NCBI GenBank assembly: GCA_009268125.1
Contig: WBOU01000004.1
Location: 62,001-126,000, forward strand
Source of the DNA: Chloroflexia bacterium SDU3-3
GTDB lineage: Bacteria; Chloroflexota; Chloroflexia; Chloroflexales; Roseiflexaceae
Length of the DNA: 64,000 nt
Reading direction: 5' to 3'
In this document: piece after piece, positions 27,600-35,618 of the stretch
Layout: each line of letters starts with the position of its first letter
Numbering within the stretch: position 1 is the stretch's first letter
The notes under the pieces: model-generated
What the model was told of the DNA's origin: nothing
Databases searched by the model: none
Seen by the model: only the letters and a program-made list of their open reading frames with translations
Translations under genes and position numbers: made by a program

Positions 27600-27763
27600 T
27601 GTTTCACCACGAAGACGCGAGGGCACGAAGAGGAGCAAGAGCCGTTTTACCTCCAAGGCTCCAACAGAACGCTGTCATTTATCTTTACGCTTTTTCAGCC
27701 CTTGGAGTCTTGGGGTCTTGGTGGTTACAGCTCCTCGCGCCTTCGTGTCTTCGTGGTAAGAAA
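27600..27763. repeat. CTTCGTGG dispersed repeat (inverted pair)
   Basis: CACCACGAAGACGCGAGG with CACGAAG (27605-27630) is inverted against CTTCGTGTCTTCGTGG (about 27741-27757), with a CTTGGxGTCTTGGTGG variant between them. It is one of five loci of this family in the window. A TATGCTACTATACC sequence, a possible extended -10 for the downstream beta-galactosidase, begins about 25 bp after it (27787-27800). Confidence 0.7.
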
Positions 27764-27899
27764 TCAATACGCCGTACCCCAACTTCTATGCTACTATACC
27801 CCCCAACGCTGGCCACTTGCCACCATCGCGCGGGCACCCGGCTTCTGGCCAGCAGCAGCAACGTCGCTCGCGCACAGCTCGCTGAAAGAGAGAGGCCCT

Positions 27900-29921
27900 A
27901 TGACCGAACAGCCCACCACACCGCCCAGCTTCCCCTTCGCCCATATGGCCTACGGCGGCGACTACAACCCCGAGCAGTGGCCCGAGGAGACATGGCAGGA
28001 GGACGTGCGCCTGATGCAGGAGGCCGGGGTCAACCTGGTGTCGCTCGGCATCTTCTCGTGGGCCAAGCTGGAGCCGACCCCCGGCAACTACGACTTCGGC
28101 TGGTTCGACCGGATCATGGATCTGCTGCACGCCCACGGCGTGCGCGTGGATCTGGCCAGCGCCACCGCCTCGCCGCCGCCCTGGCTGGCCCGCCTGTACC
28201 CCGAGTCGCTGCCCGTCACCGCCGACGGCGTGACGCTGTGGCCCGGCGGGCGGCAGCACTACTGCCCCAGCAGCCCGGCCTACCGCCAGGCCGCCCAGGC
28301 CCTGGTGCGCCAGCTGGCCACCCGCTACCGCGACCACCCGGCCCTGGCCATGTGGCACATCGGCAACGAGTACGCCTGCCACGTGGCCGAGTGCTTCTGC
28401 GACGAGTCGGCCCGCGACTTCCGCGCCTGGCTCAAGCGCCGCTACGCCACGCTGGATGCCCTGAACGAGGCCTGGGGCACGGCATTCTGGAGCCAGCAGT
28501 ACAGCGACTGGGAGGAGATCAACCCGCCCCGCCGCGCCCCCACCTACGCCAACCCCACCCAGCAGCTCGACTGGCGGCGCTTCTCATCCGACGCGCTGCT
28601 GGAGTGCTTCGACATGGAGCGCGCGATCATCAAGGAGCTGACGCCCGACGTGCCCGTCACCACCAACTTCATGGTGAACTTCAAGCCGCTGGACTACTGG
28701 AAGTGGGCCGAGCACCAGGATGTGATCACGCTCGACCAATACCAAGACCCCGCCGAGGCCCACCCCGAGCTGAACGCCGCGCTCAACTGCGACATGATGC
28801 GCTCGCTGGGCCACGGCAGGCCCTGGCTGCTGATGGAGCAGGCCACCAGCAACGTGAACTGGCGGCCCCACAACCTGATCAAGCAGCCCGGCCAGATGCG
28901 GCTGTGGAGCCACCAGGCCATCGCGCGCGGCTCGGCGGGCCTGATGTACTTCCAGTGGCGGGCGGGCCGCGCCGGGGCCGAGAAGTACCACAGCGGCATG
29001 GTGCCCCACGGCGGCAGCGACACCCGCGTCTGGCGCGAGGTGGTGGCCCTCGGCCAGGAGCTGAAGAAGCTCGACCCGCTACTCAGCGCCAGCCTGCCCG
29101 CCGAGGTGGCCATCGTGCTCGACTGGGATAGCTGGTGGGCGCTGGAGCTGGACAGCAAGCCGTCGAAGGATGTGCAGCTGATCAGCCAGATCCACAGCTA
29201 CTACAACGTGCTGTTCCAGCGCAACATCGCCGTCGACTTCGTGCAGCCCGACGCCGATCTCTCGGCCTACCGCCTGGTGCTGGCCCCCAACCTCTACCTG
29301 GTGCGCCAGCAGGCCGCGCAGAACCTAGAGCAGTACGTGGCCCAGGGCGGCACGCTGGTGATGTCGTTCTTCAGCGGCATGGTGAACGAGCACGAGCACA
29401 TCTGGCTGGGCGGCTACCCCGCGCCCTTCCGCAAGCTGCTGGGCCTGCGCGTGGAGGAGTACGTGCCCTTCGCGCCCGAGCAGAGCATCGCGCTGGCCAC
29501 CGAGAGCGACGGCCAGTTCACCGGCGATCTGTGGGCCGACGCCATCGACCTGGAGGGGGCCGAGGCGCTGGCCAGCTACACCGGCACCTTCCTGGCCGGG
29601 CGCGCCGCGATCACGCGCCACGCCTTCGGCCAGGGCGCGGCCTACTACCTGGGCACCCGGCCCACCGCCGAGGGCATGGCCTGGGTACTGGGCCGCGCCT
29701 GCGAGGATGCCGGGGTCAAGCCCGCCGCCGTCGTGCCCGCACGCATCGAGGCCGTGCGCCGCAGCGGCCCCGCTGGCGACATGCTCTATTTGCTGAACCA
29801 CAGCGGCGAGCCTGCCTGGGTCACGCTCGACACCCCCGCCACCGACCTGATCACCGGTAAGCGCTGCTCGGGCGCGCTGCTGCTGGAGGTCAACGACGTG
29901 GCCATCCTGCTGGCCGAGTAG
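27900..29921 (+). CDS. Beta-galactosidase, glycoside hydrolase family 42
   Basis: A 673-aa GH42 enzyme. It has the family opening YGGDYNPEQWPEETWQED, acid/base Glu157 in MWHIGNEYACH and nucleophile Glu313 in WLLMEQATSNVNW. Cys122, Cys160, Cys165 and Cys167 fit the zinc site of this family. The trimerisation domain (about 390-600) and small C-terminal domain follow. It hydrolyses terminal beta-galactosides, or arabinosides in some members, and is cytoplasmic because no signal peptide is seen. ATG 27900 is preferred over upstream starts: GAGAGG lies 4 nt before it, and the upstream part of the frame runs through the repeat. Confidence 0.93.
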   Translation: MTEQPTTPPSFPFAHMAYGGDYNPEQWPEETWQEDVRLMQEAGVNLVSLGIFSWAKLEPTPGNYDFGWFDRIMDLLHAHGVRVDLASATASPPPWLARLYPESLPVTADGVTLWPGGRQHYCPSSPAYRQAAQALVRQLATRYRDHPALAMWHIGNEYACHVAECFCDESARDFRAWLKRRYATLDALNEAWGTAFWSQQYSDWEEINPPRRAPTYANPTQQLDWRRFSSDALLECFDMERAIIKELTPDVPVTTNFMVNFKPLDYWKWAEHQDVITLDQYQDPAEAHPELNAALNCDMMRSLGHGRPWLLMEQATSNVNWRPHNLIKQPGQMRLWSHQAIARGSAGLMYFQWRAGRAGAEKYHSGMVPHGGSDTRVWREVVALGQELKKLDPLLSASLPAEVAIVLDWDSWWALELDSKPSKDVQLISQIHSYYNVLFQRNIAVDFVQPDADLSAYRLVLAPNLYLVRQQAAQNLEQYVAQGGTLVMSFFSGMVNEHEHIWLGGYPAPFRKLLGLRVEEYVPFAPEQSIALATESDGQFTGDLWADAIDLEGAEALASYTGTFLAGRAAITRHAFGQGAAYYLGTRPTAEGMAWVLGRACEDAGVKPAAVVPARIEAVRRSGPAGDMLYLLNHSGEPAWVTLDTPATDLITGKRCSGALLLEVNDVAILLAE

Positions 29922-29986
29922 CACAGGCACCCCACGGGCGCGGCAGGGCTACCCCTCGCCGCGCCCGTGCTGGGGGGAACTATATA

Positions 29987-30020
29987 ACCACAAGACGCCA
30001 GGGCACGAAGGGCAAGAGGG
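29987..30020 (-). repeat. CTTCGTGG dispersed repeat (short copy)
   Basis: AACCACAAGACGCCAGGGCACGAAGGGCAAGAG is the minus-strand orientation of the same family as at 27.6, 38.0, 62.1 and 63.8 kb. It directly abuts a copy of the mosaic hairpin repeat. Confidence 0.6.
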
Positions 30021-30046
30021 AAGAGGGATCGGCAAAACACAAGCCC

Positions 30047-30232
30047 TAACCACCTGGCCCATGCGGCGAAGGTGCTGCTTGCGCCAGCTGGCCATATGCA
30101 CGAACACCAGCCGCCAGCGAGCGGCAGAGGAACGCTCAAAATTGGGGGATCGAAGGGGGTTACACCCCCTCGCGGGGTTGCTAGGGGCTGGCCCCTAGCC
30201 GCCGCCCGCGTAGGGCATCAACCTACTAATCA
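30047..30232 (-). repeat. Mosaic hairpin repeat, inverted copy
   Basis: Read on the minus strand it has the same order as the copies at 17.6 and 51.2 kb: CTACGCGGGCGGC, AGGGGCcAGCCCCT, a GGGGGTGtaaCCCCCT hairpin, the CAATTTTGAGCGTTCC stretch, GTGTTCGTGCATATGGCCA and CACCTTCGCCGCATGGGCCAGGTGG. Confidence 0.7.
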
Positions 30233-30477
30233 AGCACCATCGACATCAATACAAAACGAAAAAACCCAACAAACAGAAAACACTTTTTCAAAAGCAACAA
30301 TGCGCCAACATATGTAGAATAACATCGCAATCCAAAAACAACAGACAATATCTAAAAGTAACATATCTCTTACATCACAGACCGACACATCAAAGCCACA
30401 GACCGACACATCAAAGTCACAGACCGACACCCAAAAAACCCAACCCCAGAGCAAACAAGATCAGGTACAATAGTGGC
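30233..30477. other. AT-rich leader region with a 21-bp tandem repeat
   Basis: This stretch of about 245 bp is strikingly A-rich in an otherwise GC-rich window. It holds two and a half copies of a 21-bp unit, CACAGACCGACACATCAAAG(C/T), at 30376-30396, 30397-30417 and from 30418. It ends at a TACAAT box 6 nt before the start of the rRNA methyltransferase. A 74-codon minus-strand frame here is just the repeat translated and has no ribosome-binding site. Confidence 0.6.
30466..30471 (+). promoter_or_regulatory. -10 box for a probable leaderless transcript
   Basis: TACAAT lies only 6 nt before ATG 30478 and there is no Shine-Dalgarno sequence. Transcription would begin at or next to the start codon. 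Confidence 0.5.
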
Positions 30478-31710
30478 ATGTCAACACTCAAAGAAATACA
30501 ACTACCCACCCAGCTCAAAGAGCGGCTGGCCCAGGGCCACCCGTGGGTCTACCGCAACCATATCCCCGCCGCCCTGCGCATGCCCTCGGGCACATGGGTC
30601 AAAGCCCGCTGCGGCGGCTGGAGCGGCTATGGCCTGTGGGATGACAGCGGCCCGATCGGCATCCGCATCTACGCCGAGCAGCGCGCCCCCGACGAGGCCT
30701 GGCTGCGCGAGCGCGTGCGCCAGGCCTGGGATCTGCGCGCCCCGCTGCGCGCCAGCGACACCACCGCCTACCGCTGGATCTTCGGCGAGGGCGACGGCCT
30801 GCCCGGTATCACCGTCGATCTCTACGGCGCGTACGCCGTGGTGGCCACCTACATGGATGGGGCCGACGAGCTGATCGACTGGCTGGTGCCAGCGCTGCGG
30901 GCCTGCGCGCCGCTGCGCGGGATCGTGCTGCGCTACCGCAGGGCGGACACAGGCGAGGAGAGCGTGGGCCGCTCCGACGAGGACGAGCCAGCCGAGGAGC
31001 CGCGCGCCAAGGCCGCCGCCCCGCGCCGCACATCTATCCTCTGGGGTGCGGGGCCGCCGCACGACCTGGTGATCCGCGAGCACGGCCTCTCGTTCGAGGC
31101 CGACCTGCGCGGCGGCCAGAAGACCGGGCTGTTCCTCGACCACCGCGAGAACCGCCGCTATGTGGAGGGCATCAGCCAGGGCTGCGAGGTGCTGAACTGC
31201 TTCGCCTACACCGGCGCGTTCTCGCTCTACGCCCTGCGCGGCGGGGCCAGCCACGTCACCAGCGTCGACATCGGCAAGGGCCTAGATGCCAGCGCCGCCA
31301 GCAACCTCTCGCTCAGCGGGCTGGATGCCGCGCGCCACACCTTCGTCACCGCCGACTGCTTCGAGACGCTCGACGCCTATGTGAAGCAGCGCCGCAGCTT
31401 CGACATGATCATCCTCGACCCGCCCAGCTTCGCCAAGAGCAAGCAGAGCCGCTTCGCCGCCATCCGCGCCTACACGCGGCTGAACGCGCTGGCGCTGCGT
31501 TGCATCCGCAGCGGCGGCACGCTGGTCTCGGCCAGCTGCACCAGCCAAGTCGGCCCCGAGCCGTTCAAGGAGATGCTGGCCGCCGCCGCGCTGCAGGCCA
31601 AGCGCCGCCTGCAGATCACCCACGAGGCCGGGCAGCCTCAGGATCACCCCGTGCCCCCGCAGTTCCCCGAGGGGCGCTACCTCAAATTCGTGGTGGCGCG
31701 CGTGCTCTAG
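30478..31710 (+). CDS. Class I SAM-dependent rRNA cytosine methyltransferase (RlmI-like)
   Basis: A 410-aa protein: an N-terminal PUA-like RNA-binding domain (about 1-75), an EEHEE domain (about 80-190) and a C-terminal Rossmann methyltransferase. Key motifs are GQKTGLFLDHRENRR, LNCFAYTGAFSLYAL (motif I), the catalytic loop ILDPPSFAKSK (motif IV) and SCTSQVGPEPF. These place it with RlmI/YccW, which makes m5C in 23S rRNA. An Arg/Glu/Ala-rich insertion (about 158-193) between the second and third domains is not typical. It appears leaderless and is followed by a strong hairpin. Confidence 0.88.
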   Translation: MSTLKEIQLPTQLKERLAQGHPWVYRNHIPAALRMPSGTWVKARCGGWSGYGLWDDSGPIGIRIYAEQRAPDEAWLRERVRQAWDLRAPLRASDTTAYRWIFGEGDGLPGITVDLYGAYAVVATYMDGADELIDWLVPALRACAPLRGIVLRYRRADTGEESVGRSDEDEPAEEPRAKAAAPRRTSILWGAGPPHDLVIREHGLSFEADLRGGQKTGLFLDHRENRRYVEGISQGCEVLNCFAYTGAFSLYALRGGASHVTSVDIGKGLDASAASNLSLSGLDAARHTFVTADCFETLDAYVKQRRSFDMIILDPPSFAKSKQSRFAAIRAYTRLNALALRCIRSGGTLVSASCTSQVGPEPFKEMLAAAALQAKRRLQITHEAGQPQDHPVPPQFPEGRYLKFVVARVL

Positions 31711-31716
31711 CAGCGC

Positions 31717-31748
31717 CGAAGGCTCTGGGGCGTGCCCCAGAGCCTTCG
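31717..31748. terminator. Hairpin between convergent genes
   Basis: A perfect 15-bp stem CGAAGGCTCTGGGGC / GCCCCAGAGCCTTCG with a 2-nt loop. It has no T-run but lies exactly between convergent stops. Confidence 0.6.
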
Positions 31749-31773
31749 CTCATCCAGCAGGTAGCAGCGGTCG

Positions 31774-32397
31774 CTAGGCTGTCTGCGGCTCGCGGCTCAC
31801 GCGGAACAGGCAGCGCCCGTCGCCCTTGGCGCGGCACTGCACCTCCTCCACCAGGTAGGTGCTGCCCGTCGCCCAGCGCAGGATCTCCACGTAGAACGAC
31901 TGCGGCAGGTAGCACACCGCGTGGTCGGTCGAGATCCCCTCGCAGTAGATGCTCTCCTCGATCTCCACAAAGTAGCCCTCGGCGCTGTCGTAGGTGCGGT
32001 GGGGCATATGCAGCTGCTCCTGCGACATCTTGGCCGTGCGCGAGAGCACCAGCTTCACCTTGGCCTCGCTGGGCAGCAGCCGGAAAGCCGCGCCCGCCAG
32101 CGCGGCCAGCGCGCGGTTGTGCTCGCGGAAGTGGCTGGCCGTGCTGCGCCCCACCCGCATCAGGATGGGCCGGAAGCCCTTGTCGCCCAGCACGCGGAAC
32201 CCCGTGGCCATCAGCGCGGCCAGCTGGTTGGCCGTGATCGAGGGGCTGTCGTCGATCGGCGGGAGCTGGCCGCCGTAGACGTGCGGCAGGCCGGCCTGGG
32301 TGAACAGCAGGCGCAGCGTCTTCTCGCCCAGGTTGTCGATCACGCTATCGCAGAAAAGCCGCAGCATCGACGATGGGATGGGCTGCTCGCGGGTCAT
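31774..32397 (-). CDS. V4R-domain protein (4-vinyl reductase family)
   Basis: A 207-aa protein. The C-terminal half is a V4R domain with CYLPQSFYVEILRWATGSTYLVEEVQCRAKGDGRCLFRV. The two late cysteines and the His in STDHAVC resemble the metal-binding set of the family. V4R domains occur in BchJ, in XylR/DmpR-type sensors and as free-standing small-molecule-binding proteins. BchJ-like proteins belong to bacteriochlorophyll pathways, but nothing else of that pathway is in the window, so a ligand-sensing role is equally possible. GGAGG lies 7 nt before the ATG. It follows the pseudophosphatase gene by 99 nt on the same strand. Confidence 0.8.
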   Translation of the reverse strand: MTREQPIPSSMLRLFCDSVIDNLGEKTLRLLFTQAGLPHVYGGQLPPIDDSPSITANQLAALMATGFRVLGDKGFRPILMRVGRSTASHFREHNRALAALAGAAFRLLPSEAKVKLVLSRTAKMSQEQLHMPHRTYDSAEGYFVEIEESIYCEGISTDHAVCYLPQSFYVEILRWATGSTYLVEEVQCRAKGDGRCLFRVSREPQTA

Positions 32398-32496
32398 GGG
32401 CGCGCCTCCATATGAGCCATATGCCTCTGAGTCGGTCGGGTACGTATAGGCAAGAACGTAGGCGCGCGCCTATTTTCGGAGGCCCAGCCGCCCGCG

Positions 32497-33303
32497 CTAG
32501 AGCGCCGCCCAGCCGCCGATCTGCGCCGAGAGCCAGTCGATATCGGGCTGGGCCACGGGCTGGGCCAGGCGGGCGTAGGCCTCGGCTAGGCGCTGGGCCT
32601 GGCCGGGGCTGGGCGCGCTGAGCGCCAGCGCGGCCCGCAGCAGCCCGCCGTAGGCCTTGGCGAGGTCGCCGGGGGCCAGCGGCGCGGTGGCCGCATCCAG
32701 CTCGGACTCCAGCCTGGCCCGCGCCGCATCCCAGCGCACCACCTCGGGCATGTCGGCCAGCAGCACCAGCAGTTGGGCGGCCCGCCCCAGCGCGGCCTCG
32801 CGGGCCGTGGCCCCGGCGGGCGCGGGCTGCGGCTGCGGCGCGGCGGGCGGCTCGCCCAGCAGCCCGCAGATGCGGTCGAGCGCGGCGATTAGCATGGCCT
32901 CTAGCTCGCGGGCGTAGGTCATCCACGCGCCCACCTGCATGCGGAAGGGGTCGGGGATGTCGCGCGCGCGCCCGGCCAGATCGCCCAGGGTGTGCAGCGC
33001 CACGCCCGCGAAGCGCGCCCGCATGGCGCGGGCGGTGCCGCTGTCCACGGCCAGCACCAGGGCGGCCTCGGCCAGCATGTCCTCGCCCACCGAGCGGGCG
33101 CGGTGCTGGTCGATGTTCAGGCCCATATGCAGCATGGTGGTGCGGGCCTCTGGCTCGGGCGGGTCGTCGTCGTGGCCCACCACCCCGGCGGAGGCCACAT
33201 CCCAGGGCAGGCGGCGCTGCTCGATCTGGCGGCGCAGCAGTGCGGCGGCCATGGGGGCGCGCCCCGTGTCGGCGGCCCCCACGATCAGGATCGTCGGTCT
33301 CAT
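32497..33303 (-). CDS. LMW protein-tyrosine-phosphatase-like protein lacking the catalytic Cys
   Basis: A 268-aa protein. Residues 1-150 follow the low-molecular-weight tyrosine phosphatase/arsenate reductase fold, ILIVGAADTGRAPMAAALLRR, and keep the acid-loop DPF (DIPDPF). In the P-loop the CX5R nucleophile Cys is Gly9 and the second family Cys is Gly14, while Arg15 is kept. It is therefore expected to be catalytically dead and may bind a phosphoprotein or anion. The C-terminal 110 residues are Ala-rich helices of unknown role. ATG 33303 is chosen because GGAG lies 9 nt upstream; the frame runs back to 33381. Confidence 0.7.
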   Translation of the reverse strand: MRPTILIVGAADTGRAPMAAALLRRQIEQRRLPWDVASAGVVGHDDDPPEPEARTTMLHMGLNIDQHRARSVGEDMLAEAALVLAVDSGTARAMRARFAGVALHTLGDLAGRARDIPDPFRMQVGAWMTYARELEAMLIAALDRICGLLGEPPAAPQPQPAPAGATAREAALGRAAQLLVLLADMPEVVRWDAARARLESELDAATAPLAPGDLAKAYGGLLRAALALSAPSPGQAQRLAEAYARLAQPVAQPDIDWLSAQIGGWAAL

Positions 33304-33440
33304 GTCGTCTCGCTCCATCGCACACAGCGCCTTGCAGCCTTGCCGCGCCGCGCTGTCAAGAGGTATGGTACTCATGGCCATGCAGCCATGTGCCTGGGCG
33401 GAATAGGACCAGCGGCATGTTCCGCCCGTGCCGCTATGGG

Positions 33441-33446
33441 ATTATA
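33441..33446 (-). promoter_or_regulatory. Candidate -10 box for the pseudophosphatase gene
   Basis: TATAAT on the minus strand inside TACTATAAT. No good -35 is visible. The same bases read ATTATAGT on the plus strand, so either direction is possible. Confidence 0.35.
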
Positions 33447-33487
33447 GTACACCTGGTCGTGATGCTGTTCCGTAGAACCTCCTTTGG

Positions 33488-33529
33488 CCCACCGGCCCCC
33501 GCCTGTCTGGCGGGGGCCGGTGGGTTTTT
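33488..33529 (+). terminator. Orphan Rho-independent terminator upstream of the amidase gene
   Basis: A perfect 16-bp stem (33488-33503 with 33509-33524), loop TGTCT, then TTTTT at 33525-33529. No plus-strand gene precedes it: the region to its left holds a minus-strand gene. It lies in the 345-bp gap before the amidase gene and could end a small RNA or attenuate the amidase-CHAT transcript. The rest of the gap contains only a possible TATACT box at 33605-33610. Confidence 0.8.
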
Positions 33530-33648
33530 GCGCGAGATCACCATATACCGTGATCTGGTGAGCAGTTGCATCAAACTTGCTACATTTCCTCTACTTCGGG
33601 CAGCTATACTCAGCGGTAGGCTGATCGCTATGGACGAGGAGGTACTAC

Positions 33649-35595
33649 GTGGCTACCAACGACCCAACGAGTGGCATGCCGCCGTTCATCAACCGCAGGC
33701 TCTCGATCACCGAGTGGCTCTCCTACGTTGCCGCCTACGACTTCGGCCGGATCGCGCCGACGCGGGTAGTGCTGCACCACACCTATATCCCCACCATCGA
33801 GCAGTGGCGCGGCCTGGCCACCATGCAGGGCATGCAGCGCTTCTACGGCGCCAAGGGCTGGCGATCCGGGCCGCACATCTACGTGGCCCCCGACGGCATC
33901 TGGCTGGCCACCCCTATGAAAGACATCGGCATCCACGCGGGCACCGGCAACTCGGGCACAGCGGGCGGCAAGCTGTGGTATAGCATCGGCTGCGAGATGG
34001 TGGGCTACTACGACAAGGTGCGGCCCAGCGGCGCGGTGTGGGAGGGCACCAAGGCGGTGCTAGGCGGCCTATCCAAGCGGCTAGGCATCGCGCCGCGCCA
34101 GCTGATCTCCTTCCACCGCGACTACACCAATCAGAAGAGCTGCCCCGGCTGGGCCGTGACCAAGGACTGGGTCTGGCCCGAGATCGAGGCCTGGCTGGGC
34201 AACCAGGCCGCCCCGCCCCAGCCGCCGCCGCCGGTGCAGGTGGGCACCCCCACCCCCGAGAACGAGGCCCTGCTCGACCTGCTGATGAACGAGAGCTTCC
34301 AGCGGCGCGGCGATGGCTATAACCCCGACCTGGCCTTCAACCAGTACGCCGTGCAGCACAGCCTGGGCTTCCCCACCGCCAAGGCCGCGACCCTGGCCGA
34401 CGGCGGCAAGACCTACGCCTACCAGGCCTTCGCCCGCGACACGCTCTACTGCGAGGTGCCGCGCTGGGGCGAGGTGGGCAGGCTCTCCGACCTGCTGGGC
34501 GGCAGCATCCCGCCGTCGGGGCTGGGCCGCGCGCTGCTGGATGCGACCTACCGCGCCAGCGGGGCCATCTTCCACCCCGACTGGGCCTTTCACCAGTACG
34601 CCGTAGCCGCCAAGCTCGGCCCGCCCCTGGCCGAGAGCACCAAGCTGAAGGTGGGCGGCGTCGAGTACGCCTACCAGGTCTACGCGCTCGACACGCTCTA
34701 CAACAAGATCCCCGACTGGCAGGCCATCCACCGCGTCAGCGAGCTGGCCAGCGCCAGCGACGCCGCCTCGGCCCAGCTGCGCGACGCCCTGCTGAGCGCC
34801 ACCTACCAGAAGGCGGCGGGCGTGGCCTACCACCCCGACTGGGCCTTCCACCAGATCGCGCGGAAGCTCAACCTGGGCGCGCCGCTCTCCGACTCGTACC
34901 GCGTCACATCGGGGGCCAGCCAGTACGCCATCCAGGTCTACGCCACCGACACGCTCTACAACATCATCCCGAAGTGGCAGGAGGTGCGCCGCGCGCTGCC
35001 GCTGGCCAGCGGCGGCTCGGGCGTGGTGGCGCTCTCGGCGGGGGGCGCGGTGCCCGCCGCCAAGCCACGGGCCGGTATGCAGGCCAGCACGCTGCCCGAG
35101 GACAGCGAGATCGCCGTCGTGCTCGGGCGCGGCGCGGTCTTCGAGCAGCCCGGCGCGCCCTTCCACATCGTGCGCTACCGTGTGCCCTTCGCCGCCGCCT
35201 CGGGCACCCGCAGCGGCGCACGCGCGCGCCTGCTCGTGCTGCACAGCAGCACGGGCAGCGCCGAGGAAGACCTGCGCGCCATGGCCGCGCCGGATGCCCA
35301 GAGCATGGCGCACTACTACATCACCGCCGAGGGCCAGATCTACCAGCTGGCCGACGACGACCGCGCCACCTTCCACGCGGGCATGGCCACATGGCAGGGT
35401 CGGCGGCAGAACATCAACCGCATCAGCCTGGGCATCACCGTGCAGCGCAGCACCAAGGGCTACACCGAGGCGGCAAAAAAGGCGCTGGCCTGGCTCGTCG
35501 CCACGCTGCGCGAGCGGTATAATCTGGCCCATGTTGTCCGCTGGGGCGATCTGGATGCCGACAGCCGCCCCGATGGCGCAGATCTCTCCTGGTAG
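33649..35595 (+). CDS. N-acetylmuramoyl-L-alanine amidase-like protein with two amidase_2 domains and three internal repeats
   Basis: A 648-aa protein with no signal peptide. Residues about 35-185 form an amidase_2/PGRP domain with Zn-ligand candidates His43/His44 (VVLHHTY), His156 and Cys165 (SFHRDYTNQKSCPGW). After a Pro-rich linker, three repeats of about 75 residues follow (about 205-285, 295-365, 378-448). Their consensus is YHPDWAFHQyA...LG.PL and YAyQVYA.DTLYN.iP.W; I do not recognise this repeat. A second amidase-like domain (about 520-648) has VLHSSTGS and TFHAGM, but the last His is replaced (VVRWGDLDADSRPDG). The start is GTG 33649 with GAGGAGG upstream. It lies 23 nt before the CHAT protease gene. 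Cleavage of the Mur-Ala bond is likely for the first domain. Confidence 0.8.
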   Translation: MATNDPTSGMPPFINRRLSITEWLSYVAAYDFGRIAPTRVVLHHTYIPTIEQWRGLATMQGMQRFYGAKGWRSGPHIYVAPDGIWLATPMKDIGIHAGTGNSGTAGGKLWYSIGCEMVGYYDKVRPSGAVWEGTKAVLGGLSKRLGIAPRQLISFHRDYTNQKSCPGWAVTKDWVWPEIEAWLGNQAAPPQPPPPVQVGTPTPENEALLDLLMNESFQRRGDGYNPDLAFNQYAVQHSLGFPTAKAATLADGGKTYAYQAFARDTLYCEVPRWGEVGRLSDLLGGSIPPSGLGRALLDATYRASGAIFHPDWAFHQYAVAAKLGPPLAESTKLKVGGVEYAYQVYALDTLYNKIPDWQAIHRVSELASASDAASAQLRDALLSATYQKAAGVAYHPDWAFHQIARKLNLGAPLSDSYRVTSGASQYAIQVYATDTLYNIIPKWQEVRRALPLASGGSGVVALSAGGAVPAAKPRAGMQASTLPEDSEIAVVLGRGAVFEQPGAPFHIVRYRVPFAAASGTRSGARARLLVLHSSTGSAEEDLRAMAAPDAQSMAHYYITAEGQIYQLADDDRATFHAGMATWQGRRQNINRISLGITVQRSTKGYTEAAKKALAWLVATLRERYNLAHVVRWGDLDADSRPDGADLSW

Positions 35596-35618
35596 CCCGA
35601 GATAGAGAGGAACTGCCT

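Noticed and set aside
30376-30438. CRISPR or protein-coding repeat (minus-strand 74 codons)
   Set aside because: Only 2.5 contiguous units without spacers, no start signals, and AT-rich non-coding composition.
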